A stretch of DNA of 64,000 nucleotides from Plantago ovata (taxonomy: Eukaryota; Streptophyta; Magnoliopsida; Lamiales; Plantaginaceae), in NCBI GenBank assembly GCA_028274465.1, contig CM051455.1, forward strand, positions 104,344,942 through 104,408,941, written 5' to 3'. Made by a program: the position numbers and the translations under genes. The notes below the pieces were generated by a model. That model saw only the letters and a program-made list of their open reading frames with translations. It was not told the DNA's origin and did no database searches. Shown one piece after another: positions 12,753 through 24,243 of the stretch (the first letter of the stretch is position 1; the number at the start of each line of letters is the position of its first letter).

Positions 12753-13614
12753 CCTATCGCAATTAGTCTAAGGTCAGTAACGTAATTAACCATCTTGAGT
12801 GTGTCTATCTTCAGGCGTAAACGTAATCTAAGGCACTATCTTAAGTCAACCTAGTGAACGAGCAAGAGACGCGTAAAAGATAACCAAAAATGCTAAGGTC
12901 AAAATCAAATTAGGGAGTCAAAAGGAAGATAGCAACTAATCACTAAGTAAATCCTCGAGTGTGTCTAACCTAGCATACAAGGCAGACATAAATTGAAAAA
13001 AAAATAATAATAATAATGATAGGGCATAAATAACAAATTCATATGTTGCAAAAAAAGATCATAAACATTAAGCATGCAATAAAAGTGTTTTCTCACAAAG
13101 TGATCAGTCATTTGACCTCAGTTAACATGAATCACTTAAACAGTCGGCCGCCTGTCAGTGATTTATGTCGACTTTGGTTAAACAATAGATCACAGTATGA
13201 CAGAACGAAGCAAGAACATACACCAACCATATTACGTAACACTATTGCAAAATTAAGTGTCTAAAGCATGCAATCAATGACCTCCTACCAAATACACATA
13301 CTTTCAACAAAATACTCATGCATTTAAAAATAAACCACCAAATAGCCGTAGAGAAAACTAACAAAAATGACAATCGTAAGCCTGTGAACTTAGTAGAAGT
13401 TAAACAGAATGAATAGCAAGACAGTTTTGGAAGACGGAAGAGAGAACAATAGGACAGTTAACAGACGAACATAACGGTTCAGAGTTAATGCGGAAGACCA
13501 AACTTTAAAAGAGACAGAACAAAAACCACTCAATCTATATCCAGCGACTTGGACCCTCACACACACCCCATAGGCCAGAAGATCCTATCCTAGCAAGCTT
13601 GAGTTTGAACTCAA
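12753..13614 (-). other. 5' leader of the gag-only element, no gene seen
   Basis: About 860 bp between the primer site and the gag start. It is A-rich with no supported gene. It would hold the packaging signal by position, but nothing in the sequence identifies it. Confidence 0.6.
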
Positions 13615-13626
13615 GCTCTGATACCA
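13615..13626 (-). promoter_or_regulatory. Primer-binding site of the gag-only element
   Basis: Minus strand reads TGGTATCAGAGC, the complement of the 3' end of initiator tRNA-Met, two bases from the 5' LTR. Confidence 0.9.
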
Positions 13627-13628
13627 AC

Positions 13629-16091
13629 TGTAACAGTATCGGATTTTAAAATAAAATATTTTTTTATCGAAAAAAGAAACATTTGAAATAATCCAAAGGA
13701 CAACGGTCCACAATAGATGCAATAACAGAACTTGGCACCAATGCGCAAACAAACTCAAAATATCCAACGGTAACTATAAAAATTTCAAAAGAATGTAACG
13801 GATAGTGAATAATATAAATAGTTTTCCTTCTTATATTCAAAAACAAATAAATCCCAACGAAAGCCCCAGTTCCCACTCTCAGTCGCTGGACGTCTAGACT
13901 CGATCTCCTTCAGCAGAATCTACAAGGAAGGGATTTTTAAAACAGAAAGAGTGTGAGATAAAGGATCTCAGTGAGGTTCTGTTTTTAAAAGACATAACAG
14001 TAAACAGTTTTGAAAACAAAAACATTTGTATCAAGTAAGACAGTAACAGAAGCAGATAACAGAACAGAGAAACAGACAGAAACAAATAAGTGAAGTCCGT
14101 TGGTGCAGCCCGCCTTGTTACTCCTACTCCCAGAATGCCCTTGTAACTCCCTCCAGTGGGTTAACAACTCTAGGCAGAACAGAGCCCCGTGTACTTTGGG
14201 AAAACAGAACCTACGACCCTAATAGACCTCAGCGACTTCTGCCTCGCGTCTAAAAGGGAATAGACTAGGAAATAATCAAATAAACTCGATAGTCCACACT
14301 ACCCAAGTCTACCTAATTATAACCTAATCGATCGGTCATACAGAAACAGACAGAACAGATACAAACAAACAGAATATACAAACAGTAACAGATAGTACTC
14401 GAGATATCGAGAAATGTTTCTGCAGAAGAGTCAGTACCAAACAGAATACAACCAAAACATGCATAGCACATAGCCTTCCAGGTTTTAAAAAACAGACAAA
14501 CTTTGGGGCGAACACTCACCTTAAACTTGCAATCAAAGATTCTCAAAAGCACAGCGAGTTAAGAGCTATCGGTCGGAGAACCTAAACAGGAAGTATCTAG
14601 TTACGAACTAGAAGTCGAACAAAAGCTAAACGAATAAAAATAAAAGTGTCAGAAAAGAAGTGGCAAAGGAGGGGCTCGAACTCGGGACCTCTAAGTTAGT
14701 AACACAACCCTTAACCAACTAAGCTGGCAAGTTACGTGGTTTTTAAAGTCAAAGACAATAAGTATTCAATTGCACGGTTTTTAGAAATCAACTTTTGAAA
14801 TTACTAATACACACTCAGTAGTAAATTGCTAAGCAGAACAACACTTTTAGCAATCTCAGAACGGTCCTCAAAAGAAAACTCGGTTTAACAATTTAGTCCA
14901 GAAAGTATGAAATTACCGTTTTACCCTCAGAACATAAATTACCAAAACGCCCTTTACAGATTAAATTACGTAAATACAACCACAGTTTCTGAAAACAAAA
15001 AAAAAACTTCAACACTATTAGAATCAACCTAACAGTCCAGTCCACGAGTTTCGCAAATAAATACGTAAAAGGTCAATATGAGTTCGAAAAGTCCAGGTTT
15101 GGTCAACATATGCATGGTCAAGGTCAAACAGTCAACAAAGTCCAAACTCAACAACAACCTGATTCGATCCAGTTCAACCCTAGTCCCCGTTCTCAAATCA
15201 GTTCGATGTCAGAGTACAACAGGGGTAATTTGGTCATAAGGAAAATAAAGGAAAAAATGAAAAGGGAGATGAAGATTCGGTCTTTTACCTTCGAACGAAC
15301 CCGTAGTAAAGAGTAAGCTGCGAACCCAAAAAACAAACGAAGGGGTTAAACAAGATTCAAGTCGATTTGAATCTAAACGAGCCAGAACAGGGTCGAACCA
15401 AGGCTTACCGGAGATTAGATCAGACAGAAACGTAACAAGAGCAAACAGACGGGACAAAAATAGGAATCAAACTGCGTAACACGAAAAGAGGAGATTAATA
15501 TCAAGATCTTAATCAAGGTTCGAATTCACGAGCAAGACGGAGACTTACCGGACTGTTCGAAACCAAACGGTACCGACGAGAGCCTGGACGGAGATGACGG
15601 CGCGGTACGGCGGCAGCAAGTGACGGCTCACGGTGGTTTAGGGAGGCGGAGGTCGGATAAGATGATGACGGATTCGAGATGGTGATGATGAAGATGTTGA
15701 TGGGTGATGAAAGATGAAGATTAGTGGTAATGGAGATGGAGAGACGGGAGAGGCAGAGAGAGAGAGCTTCTCTTCTTTTTCCCTTTTTTTTTCTGAGGCG
15801 TGAATGAGGATGGGTAGGGCTTAGAGGATTGGGTCAGGCCTTGGAGATGGGCCAGCCGGTTTGGGCCAAAAAAACCTGGCCAGCACAATTGATCAAGGAA
15901 GGAGCCTACTTCAGACTTGTAAAATAGTTAGCCCAAAACGTAACGGAACGAATTAAATCTACGCGAACTCTCTAATGACGAACTCGAGTGCGCGGGAATG
16001 AAATTAACTAATTACCAAATAAAATAAGTTACTTTGGTGACTAATTAAATAAAAAAAATTAAATAAATAAATAAAAATGCGGGGCGTTACA
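13629..16091 (-). repeat. 5' LTR of the gag-only element (2463 bp)
   Basis: Partner of 8845-11300. It includes the better-preserved tRNA-like segment at 14673-14728 and a long purine/pyrimidine tract near 15715-15800 close to the U3 start. Confidence 0.92.
14673..14728 (-). other. tRNA-like segment with Pol III A and B boxes in the 5' LTR
   Basis: Minus strand has an A-box-like TTAGTTGGTTAAGG (14709-14722) and a B box CCGAGTTCGAGCC (14673-14685), which fits the GGTTCGAnnCC consensus core. It is the same position in the LTR as 9885-9940, so it was present before this insertion. Confidence 0.65.
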
Positions 16092-16532
16092 CGGCAGGTG
16101 TGGGGCGAGTCGCCCTACACACCGGGCGAATCACCTGGTGTGGGGCGGTTCGCCCCACGTCTCGGGTGAATCGCCCGGGACCTCCAGTCGGCTGGTTACG
16201 CGTTTTCGACGCGTTTTTAGATTTCTTTTCCTTTACGGACTCGGTTTTTACCTTCTAGTGACCTTTTAGCCTTCAAACTCGACCCCTAGACTTCAAATCC
16301 TATCCGGAATCTTCTAGATACGTCAAAAAGGTCTTTGGAACACCAATTCCTTGTCTACTTCAGTATAATTACCCGGAAAACCTCGTTTTTCACCCAAAAC
16401 CTGTAAATTACAAACTAAAGGGAAACGTGACACTATTCTAATAAATGCACTAAAATATAGCTAAATTAACATAGAGGATAGCTAAATTGGTGAAAAAAAA
16501 CTCGAATGAAAGTGTAAAATACACGTTCATCA

Positions 16533-17659
16533 GCTATCCTCTATGTTAATTTAGCTATATTATAGTGCAGTTTATTAGATTAGTGTCACGTTTCCCTTTA
16601 GTTTGCATTTTTCAGGTTTTAGGTGAAAAACGTGTTTTCCTGGCAATTATATTGAAGAGAACGAAGAATCGGTGTTCCGAGAACATTCGTGGAGTATCTA
16701 GAAGATTCCGGATGGGATTTGAAGTCTAGGGGTCGAGTTTCAAGGCTTAAACGTCAGTAGAAGGCAAAATCCTAGTCCAAAAAGGAAAAGAAATCCAAAA
16801 ACGCGTTCCTCGCCGACTGGACCGCCCGGGATGTGGGGCGGTTCGCCCCACACCAGGCGGTTCGCCCGGTGTCTGGGGCGACTCGCCCCACGCGCTCCGA
16901 ACTCCTATATATAGTTGCAGTTTCTCTACGTTTTTTCATACTTTCTCAGACTCTTTTTCATACCTTTCTCATTAGTTTTAGATAGGAATTCTCCAGAGCC
17001 TGTTCTGGGAATTCTTAGCATAGAAGACTATTTTTCTTATCAATTTGGAGTTTGTGAGCTAGCAATTCTTCGAAGATTGACAACCTTCGACGGTAACATT
17101 GTATCTCACGATTTTTCTATTTATATTTATATCTTTCAACATGTTTTCATTCAATCTCGCTTTGATTTCTGTTGATTGCATGACATCTATGAGTAGCTAA
17201 ATCTATCGTTGGTGATAGTATGTGATTTCTTAGCGAGGGTTCTTAATTATGCATGATGGCGGTAATGCGAATCAGGCTTTGAGTTATTGCTTTATTTCTT
17301 TGATCTATCTAAGCCCTCTATCTTCGTAGTGTTGAATTGAACGGAACACATTGGACAATTCATGATCTTAGATTTCTATGCAAAACGATCGGGTACTTCA
17401 TGCATGATTATTAACCTGCTATGCTTTGAATGATCATACTATCACTAACTTCCATTATCTTTGATAAGAAAAATCTATGCTAAGTCGTTTGTTGAGTTTA
17501 TAGTTTAAGTTAAATTAGATAAAGCTAGTTGTAGTCCTTAGAGATCGACATTCGAGGTTATTTTACTGCTACACTACGGTTTTCGTTGTAGTTGTGAATT
17601 GCCTTTGGCTAAAAACAAATTTATTTGATTAATTGAATCTGACAAATTCCAGTTCATCA
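16533..17659 (+). repeat. LTR 1 of element B (first ~50 bp missing)
   Basis: Begins at GCTATCCTCTATG, which is about base 50 of its sisters, and ends AGTTCATCA beside the primer site. It contains a GC-palindrome block (about 16825-16893), TATATATAG (16906-16914) and the dyad CCAGAGCCTGTTCTGG (about 16992-17007). Confidence 0.9.
16906..16914 (+). promoter_or_regulatory. TATA box of the element B LTR
   Basis: TATATATAG follows the GC-palindrome block and is kept at the same place in the other LTRs of B, D, A and the solo LTR. It is the probable Pol II promoter, about 40-60 bases before the presumed R region. Confidence 0.7.
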
Positions 17660-17662
17660 AAT

Positions 17663-17680
17663 TGGCGCCGCTGCCGGGGA
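17663..17680 (+). promoter_or_regulatory. Primer-binding site of element B
   Basis: TGGCGCCGCTGCCGGGGA, identical to that of element A, three bases after the LTR. Confidence 0.88.
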
Positions 17681-17843
17681 CTATACTCCTTTTTTCTGTT
17701 TAGCTTATTTATATTTTCAGCATTCAATTCCTAGAATTAGTAGTTTAGTTTTTTTTTTTTTTTCTTAATACTATTTTCAAATTTATCTCGATTTATCGTT
17801 GAATTTCAGATTTGGCGATTTCTAACAGGACTGATTTTCGGTT

Positions 17844-19652
17844 GTGAGTTACTTCTGTCACAGATATTCAGGTCTTGTGATGGCTCACCCACATTTGAAA
17901 TCATGGGTTCAACCCAACAAAGCACTAATGAGAGGTCCGCCTATTGTTCTTTATGCTGCAACTCGAGATTTGGAAATCAAAAGTTGCATGTTCCAGCAAC
18001 TCCCGAGGTTCTATGGGTTGGCTAGGGAGGATGTTATGGGATACTTGAATGATATTGACAATTTTGTCAACAATCTTCCTAGGCCCGGAGCAGGGATAAC
18101 GGATGATGAGCTGAGGATGAAGGTTTTTGCTATGGGGCTTGGTGATAAAGCCAAGGCATGGTTAGGCTCTCTGGAAGCCGGATCACTAGACACCTGGGCC
18201 AATGTGTATTCTTCTTTTATAGAGAAATACTTTCCTCACACATTGACTACCGCGCTTAAGGCGCAAATCACTGGATTCAAACAAGACTATGATGAGACCA
18301 TCTACACCGCTTTCGAGAGGTTCAAGGACCTCATGCACAAGTGTCCACACCATGGTTTTGAACTTCCTGATCTTGTCCAGCACTTCTACAATGGACTCAC
18401 ATATGAGAGTCAACAGGTGGTGGATTTCCAATGCCGTGGTACTATCTGGGAAGAAACCGTCGAGGATGTGTGGGCGTGTTTCGAAAGGCTTGCTAAAGGA
18501 TCTCAGTTCAAGGATCCAAGAGAAATGGTTAGGAGGCGTGGACCTGAGGCTCCACCAAACCAGGAGATCTCAATGCATCAAGTGAATGGTGTGAGTGGTG
18601 ATAGGTTCGAAGGTTTCGCCAATCAGATGAGGCAAGCTCTAAGTGGCCTAATTGGAACATCTCTCTCCAACGAGGTATGTGGTGTGTGCAAGAATTATGG
18701 GCATGGGGCTCATATGTGTAGATCAGATTTAGCACGAAAAGATGTTTACTGGGTAAACCGTAGTAATCCTACTCCTAAGGTCGAAGCATCTACATCCAAG
18801 TCAGCAACTCTCTTGGATAATTTACAGAAATTGGTGGATTTCACCCAAGTGTTTTTGAAGAGATACGAGGAGGATTCGGCGAAGATCAATGCTCGTCTGG
18901 ATCAATTGGAAGCTAGAGCTAGTAGAGAGCAGGGGAAGTTACATAGCAACACTGAGAGGTCCATGTCGATCAACTTGGTGGGAGATCTTCCGGTGGAAAT
19001 CACCATTAAGCAAGTTGTTGCGTGCGAGTGTGGTGCAAAAGACGAGCCTCCATTGGCCAAGGAGGAAGATAAAGATCTGGGACTCAACGTAAGTAATGAA
19101 GAACCTAAGGATCCTGAACCAATTCCTGATAGCTTTGATGTTAAGGTTGGGATTGGTAGTCTCGATGACGTCCGTGCTACACTAGATACGGGATCTTACT
19201 CGAATGTGCTACCCATGAATGTGTTTGAGAAGAGTGGCCTTGGAGAGCTTTCGAAGCATAAGGTCATTGTGCAACTAGAGGATGTATCCTTTGTACGACC
19301 CGAGGGCATTGTGAAGAATGTATTGGTGAAGATTGGTGAAGCTTCTGTGTACACCAATTTCGTTGTGATGCCGGCATCTACACCTAGGATGAGTGATGTC
19401 GTTCTCTTGGGGCAAACCTTCTTGACCAATCTACGCTCCGTAATCGACATCTACCGAAGAACTTGCACAATTGAGGTGGATGGCAAGCAACATGTGTTGC
19501 AAGCCATATCTGATCCTAGTCCTCGCTTTAATGCTTCTCATACTATTAACTATTTTGGTCTTGCTGTGTATGTCCATTCTCATTCTCAGGTACTAGGTAT
19601 GAGGAAGAGATCAATGAAGGGGGAGTCTAGTACCCGTAAGGGCAAGACCTAA
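17844..19652 (+). CDS. gag-protease of element B (602 codons, open)
   Basis: A single open frame. The likely functional core starts around MAHPHLKSWV at 17880. Domains in order: Athila-type gag core (about aa 50-230; FYGLAREDVMGYL, FPHTLTTALKAQITGFKQDY, CPHHGFELPDLVQHFYNGL), zinc knuckle (about aa 285-300; CGVCKNYGHGAHMC), coiled-coil-like spacer (aa 325-370), acidic linker with paired cysteines (CEC), and an aspartic protease (about aa 435-560; ATLDTGSYSN and DVVLLGQTFL). The frame ends in a basic tail with no reverse transcriptase behind it. Sister frames in A and C stop at the same place, so the short coding capacity is a family trait. It is shorter at the N-terminus than A and C. Confidence 0.88.
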   Translation: MSYFCHRYSGLVMAHPHLKSWVQPNKALMRGPPIVLYAATRDLEIKSCMFQQLPRFYGLAREDVMGYLNDIDNFVNNLPRPGAGITDDELRMKVFAMGLGDKAKAWLGSLEAGSLDTWANVYSSFIEKYFPHTLTTALKAQITGFKQDYDETIYTAFERFKDLMHKCPHHGFELPDLVQHFYNGLTYESQQVVDFQCRGTIWEETVEDVWACFERLAKGSQFKDPREMVRRRGPEAPPNQEISMHQVNGVSGDRFEGFANQMRQALSGLIGTSLSNEVCGVCKNYGHGAHMCRSDLARKDVYWVNRSNPTPKVEASTSKSATLLDNLQKLVDFTQVFLKRYEEDSAKINARLDQLEARASREQGKLHSNTERSMSINLVGDLPVEITIKQVVACECGAKDEPPLAKEEDKDLGLNVSNEEPKDPEPIPDSFDVKVGIGSLDDVRATLDTGSYSNVLPMNVFEKSGLGELSKHKVIVQLEDVSFVRPEGIVKNVLVKIGEASVYTNFVVMPASTPRMSDVVLLGQTFLTNLRSVIDIYRRTCTIEVDGKQHVLQAISDPSPRFNASHTINYFGLAVYVHSHSQVLGMRKRSMKGESSTRKGKT

Positions 19653-21065
19653 GGAACGCGAAGGAGTCGAGTCAGAGACTTTTTAAACAATGGCGCTATC
19701 CGGGAGGCAACCCGGAGTTTTATGGATTTCTTGCATTTGCACGTTTATCGCTTTCTTAGTATTTAGTTGCATACACTACATTCATCCTAGTATAGTTTTG
19801 CATGTTTTTGTGTGGAGTTTATTGCCAAATTTTTTGAACTTTTTTATTGGGTAGATTAACTAATTATGACCTTTGACCACGCGTTTCATCTCTATGAATT
19901 TGTTTGAGGTTTTTCTCGCTTGGCTTGTCACATTTATGTTTGCACTTTGTTAAGCTTGGTAGTCTCGACATCACTTAGTGGTGTTTTCTCTACTGCGGTT
20001 CATGAAGGCCTTTATAATAGGATGATGCATGTTAGGTCCTTATGGTTGTTTTCCCGAGTAATTATGTACCTAAGAGGCAACAAGTCTTCACCTTGCTTTG
20101 AGATTGCTAAAGGCCTAGGAAGGAGGTAGTGTGAGATTGTGTGATCCTTTGTTTGCAACTTATTCTTTAGAATAGGTTTGGGGAGGGGGTTACGCTATCA
20201 TTAGACTTGTTTTTCGATTTAAGTGTGTGTTGTGAGTTTGTTTTCCTTTTTCGTAAAGTTTGTGCTCCAACCTATTTTTTCGAATAGGTTTGGGGAGGTC
20301 ATTTGTGAGTCATTGTAATTTCTTTTTCATTGTGCTACTGCTGGCTAAAAAAAATCGAAAAGAAGAAAAAAAAATTCCAGGAAAAAGAAAAAAATCTGGA
20401 AAAGAAAAAAAAGAAGAAAAAAAGAAAAGACCCCAAAAAAGCAAAGAAGGGTCCAAAAAAAAGAAGCCAAAAAGCAGTTTAGCAAAGTGTTTGTCTCGTT
20501 TTTCAATTCTTGTAATGTTCGTAATCGAGTTGTAATTTGTCTTTTGTTTGTTTGAGTGTCATCTGTTCTAGACCACCCTCGTCCTGCCATTCAGGAAGTG
20601 GTGAATAGTTTAAGGCTTTGCTTGAGAAATGGGTAGAATAGGGGAGTGTGAACTTTTAGGGAACCCTCCTTCGTTTGATGAGAGCCAGTATTGGTTCGAC
20701 CTCTTTGAGAAAAAGTCTTAACTTGGTGAACAGCAGTAAGTCCTCAGTTTCATAGACACGGGACAACCATTCGTATTTTAACATGTTTCATTACGTCGTC
20801 ACTGACTAGGTCCAGGTAGAGAATGTTACGAGAGACTATCTTGTTTGACATAAGTTCGTATGTGAATGTGTATGAGTCAATCGAGGCATTCTTCAACCTA
20901 TATCCATGATATGATTTGTATGGTTTTTGTTCATAAGTTTTTGATAGATTCAATAGATTAGTTCATTTCATTTGGCATGAGACTCCATTTTTTATGTTGC
21001 GTTGTTTTTGCATTAGAGTCTAGCTTAGTTCCTTGAGGACAACCAAAGGTTCGGTTTGGGGAGTT
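19653..21065 (+). other. 3' tail of element B: non-coding, ends in the polypurine tract
   Basis: About 1.4 kb without a supported gene. It starts with a short hairpin (ATCCGGGAGGCAACCCGGAGT near 19696, matching A and C), carries two GGTTTGGGGAGG words, an A-rich tract (20345-20475), and ends GGTTTGGGGAGTT before LTR 2, the likely polypurine tract. Element C has a colinear tail at 36163-37740. Confidence 0.7.
20345..20475 (+). repeat. Conserved A-rich purine tract in the element B tail
   Basis: About 130 bp made almost only of A and G with a few CCCC and TCC breaks. The same tract occurs reversed in element C (36765-36900). A Lys-rich frame crosses it, but that follows from composition. Confidence 0.7.
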
Positions 21066-22263
21066 TGATGAACGTGTATTTTACACCTTCATTCGAGTCT
21101 TTTTTCACCAATTTAGCGATCCTCTATGTTAATTTAGCTATATTATAGTGCATTTATTAGAATAGTGTCACGTTTCCCTTTAGTTTGCATTTTTCAGGTT
21201 TTAGGTGAAAAACGTGTTTTCTGGGCAATTATATTGAAGAGAACGAAGAATCGATGTTCAGGGACATTCGTGGAGTATCTAGAAGGTTACGAATGGGATT
21301 TGAAGTCTAGGGGTCGAGTTTCAAGGCTTAAAGGTCACTAGAAGGCAAAATCCGAGTCTGAAAAGGAAAAGAAATCCAAAAACGCGTTCCTCGCCGACTG
21401 GAGCTGCCGGACGGTTCGCCCGGGATGTGGGGCGGTTCGCCCCACACCAGGCGGTTCGCCCGGTGTCTGGGGCGACTCGCCCCACGCGTTCCAAACTCCT
21501 ATATATAGTTGCAGTTTCTCTACGTTTTTTCATACTTTCTCAGACCTTTTTTCATACCCTTCTCATTAGTTTTAGATAGGAATTCTCCAGAGCCTGTTCT
21601 GGGAATTCTTAGCATAGGAGACTATTTTTCTTATCAATTTGGAGTTTGTGAGCTAGCAATTCTTCGGAGATTGACAACCTTCGACGGTAACATTGTATCT
21701 CACGAATTTTCTATTTATATTTGTGAGCTAGCAATTCTTTCAACATGTTTTCATTCAATCTTGCTTTGATTTCTGTTGATTGCATGATATCTATGAGTAG
21801 CTAAATCAATCGTTGGTGATAGTATGTGATTTTTTAGCGAGGGTTCTTAATTATTCATGATGGCGGTAATGCGAATCAGACTTTGAGTTATTGCTTTATT
21901 TCTTTGATCTATCTAAGCCCTCTATCTTCGTAGTGTTGAATTGAACGGAACACATTGGACAATTCATGATCTTAGATTTCTATGCAAAAAGATCGGGTAC
22001 TTCATGCATGATTATTAACCTGCTATGCATTGAATGATCATACTATCACTAACTTCCATTATCTTTGATAAGAAAAATCTGTGCTAAGTCGTTTGTTGAG
22101 TTTATAGTTTAAGTTAAATTAGATAAAGCTAGTTATAGTCCTTAGAGATCGACACTCGAGGTTATTTTACTACTACATTACGGTTTTCGTTGTAGTTGTG
22201 AATTCCCTTTGGCTAAAAATAAATTTATTTGATTAATTGAATATAATAAATTCCAGTTCATCA
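21066..22263 (+). repeat. LTR 2 of element B (1198 bp)
   Basis: Complete TGATGAAC...GTTCATCA repeat, closest to LTR 1 (same three-part GC block, 21415-21486). It carries a small local duplication of TGTGAGCTAGCAATTCT at about 21721-21738. Confidence 0.9.
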
Positions 22264-22669
22264 AAACCCTCCTTCGTTGGATGAGAGCCAGTATTGGTTC
22301 GACCTCTTTGAGGAAAAGTCTTAACTTGGTGAACAGCAGTAAGTCCTCAGTTTCATAGGCACGGGACAACCATTCGTATTTTAACATGTTTCATTACGTC
22401 GTCACTGACTAGGTCCAGGTACAGAATGTTACGAGAGACTATCTTGTTTAACGTAGTGCATATATGAATGTGTATGAGTCAATCGAGGCATTCTTCAACC
22501 AATATCCATGTTATGATTTGTATGGTCTTTGTTCATAATTTTTTTATAGATTCAATAGATTAGTTCATTTCATTTGGCATGAGACTCCATTTTGTGTGTT
22601 GCATTGGTTTTTTGCATTAGAGTCTAGCTTAGTTGCTTGAGGACAAGCAAAGGTTCGGTTTGGGGAGTT
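22264..22669 (+). repeat. First extra copy of the element B tail end (406 bp)
   Basis: Matches the last 400 bp of the tail (about 20661-21065) and the copy at 23838-24243. It begins AACCCTCCTTCGT directly after LTR 2, with no primer site or gag. Confidence 0.88.
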
Positions 22670-23837
22670 TGATGAACGTGTATTTTACACCTTCATTCGA
22701 GTCTTTTTCACCTATTTAGCTATCATCTATGTTAATTTAGCTATATTATAGTGCATTTTATTAGAATAGTGTCACGTTTCCCTTTAGTTTGCATTTTTCA
22801 GGTTTTAGGTGAAAAACGTGTTTTTATCGGCAATTATGTTGAAGAGAACGAAGATTCGGTGTTTCGTTGTCATCCGTGGTGTATCTAGAAGGTTCTGGAC
22901 AAGATTTGAGGTCTAGGGGTCGAGTTTCAAGGCTTAAAGGTCACTAGAAGGCAAAATCCGAGTCCGAAAAGGAAAAGAAGACCAAAAACGCGTCTCCACC
23001 GACCTGGAGCTCCCAGGCGGTTCGCCTGGGACCAGGGGCGATTCGCCCCCCAGTTTCTGAACTCCTATATATAGTTGCTCCATTCTCTACGTTTTTCATA
23101 CCTTTTCACATTAGTTTTAGAGACGAATTCTCCAGAGCCTGTTCTGGGAATTCTTAGCATAGGAGACTCTTTTTCTTATCAATTTGGAGGATTAAGCATA
23201 GCAATTGGACCTCGTTGTTTATCAATTCTTGCTTGTGAGCTAGCAATTCTTCGGTGATTGACAACCTTTGTCAGTAACATTGTATATCACGGTTTTTCTA
23301 TTTATATTTATTTCTTTCAACATGTTTTCATTCAATCTTGCTTAGATTTCTGTTGATTGCAATCTATCTATGAGTAGCTAAATCTATCGTTGGTGATAGT
23401 ATGTGATTTCTTAGATAGGGTTCTTGATTATGCATGATTGGTTGTAACGCGATTCAGACTTGACTTATTGCTTTATTTCTTTGGTCTATCTAAGCCTTTT
23501 ATCTTCGTAGTATTGAATTGAACGGAACACATTGGACAATTCACGATCTTAGATCTCTATGCAAACGTTCAAGTACTTCATGCATGATTATTAACCTGAT
23601 GCTTTGAATGATCATACTATCACTAACTTCCATTATCTTTGATAAGAAAAATCTGTGCTAAGTCGTTTGTTGAGTTTATAGTTTAAGTTAAATAAGATAA
23701 AGCTAGTTATAGTCCTTAGAGATCGACACTCGAGATTATTTTACTACTACATTACGGTTTTCGTTGTAGTTGTGAATTCCCTTTGGCTAAAAACAAATTT
23801 ATTTGATTAATTGAATCTAATAAATTCCAGTTCATCA
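22670..23837 (+). repeat. LTR 3 of element B (1168 bp, second subtype)
   Basis: Full LTR with the same ends, but a shorter, different GC block (23020-23055) than LTRs 1 and 2. It is nearly identical to LTR 4. Confidence 0.9.
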
Positions 23838-24243
23838 AAACCCTCCTTCGTTTGATGAGAGCCAGTATTGGTTCGACCTCTTTGAGGAAAAGTCTTAACT
23901 TGGTGAACAGCAGTAAGTCCTCAGTTTCATAGGCACGGGACAACCATTTGTATTTTAACATGTTTCATTACGTCGTCACTGACTAGGTCCAGGTACAGAA
24001 TGTTACGAGAGACTATCTTGTTTAACGTAGTGCATATATGAATGTGTATGAGTCAATCGAGGCATTCTTCAACCAATATCCATGTTATGATTTGTATGGT
24101 CGTTGTTCATAATTTTTTTATAGATTCAATAGATTAGTTCATTTCATTTGGCATAAGACTCCATTTTGTGTGTTGCATTGGTTTTTTGCATTAGAGTCTA
24201 GCTTAGTTGCTTGAGGACAAGCAAAGGTTCGGTATGGGGAGTT
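23838..24243 (+). repeat. Second extra copy of the element B tail end (406 bp)
   Basis: Nearly identical to 22264-22669, giving with LTR 3 and LTR 4 a clean tandem with a 1574-bp period. Confidence 0.88.

Larger units (their letters stand above)
8845..16091 (-). mobile_element. Gag-only LTR retrotransposon with 2.46-kb LTRs (TR-GAG type)
   Basis: A complete minus-strand element: LTRs at 8845-11300 and 13629-16091, ends TGTAACGCCCC and CTGTTACA, primer site for initiator tRNA-Met (13615-13626), polypurine tract (11301-11320) and a perfect 5-bp target duplication CGGCA (8840-8844 and 16092-16096). The 2.3-kb internal region holds one gag frame and no protease, reverse transcriptase or integrase. 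The structure matches non-autonomous TR-GAG elements, which need enzymes from a relative. The gag resembles those of chromovirus-like Ty3-gypsy elements. LTR divergence by eye is roughly 2-4%, suggesting about a million years. It looks whole for its class. Confidence 0.9.
3764..16532 (-). mobile_element. Element A: Athila-like gag-protease element, interrupted and incomplete on the left
   Basis: This is a minus-strand Ty3-gypsy, Athila-like element. It has a 5' LTR (8079-16532, split by the gag-only element at 8845-16091), an Athila-type primer site (8058-8075), a gag-protease region (5779-7937) and a 3' module (3764-5690) that is cut by Copia1. Its 3' LTR is not in the window. No reverse transcriptase or integrase is seen between the protease and the 3' module. 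The LTR ends TGATGAAC/GTTCATCA match elements B, C, D and the solo LTR. The bases after its right end (GCTAT, 16533-16537) continue an LTR of B from about base 50, so A most simply lies inside B's 5' LTR. The gag-protease region is broken by a few changes. Confidence 0.8.
8079..16532 (-). repeat. 5' LTR of element A, split by the gag-only element
   Basis: The LTR pieces are 8079-8844 and 16097-16532, about 1.2 kb in all, the length of its relatives. Minus-strand order from the right end: TGATGAAC start, AT-rich U3, GC-palindrome block (about 16098-16190), TATA-like TATATATAG interrupted just beside the insertion, and the CCAGAGCCTGTTCTGG dyad (about 8732-8747), ending at the primer site. One TSD copy (16092-16096) is extra. 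Confidence 0.85.

Noticed and set aside
14673-14728. A functional tRNA gene
   Set aside because: Only A- and B-box-like parts are clear; no convincing acceptor stem or anticodon loop could be read.
20260-20590. Lys-rich frame and its Phe-rich mirror on the other strand
   Set aside because: Produced by the A/G tract; low complexity and inside a retroelement tail.
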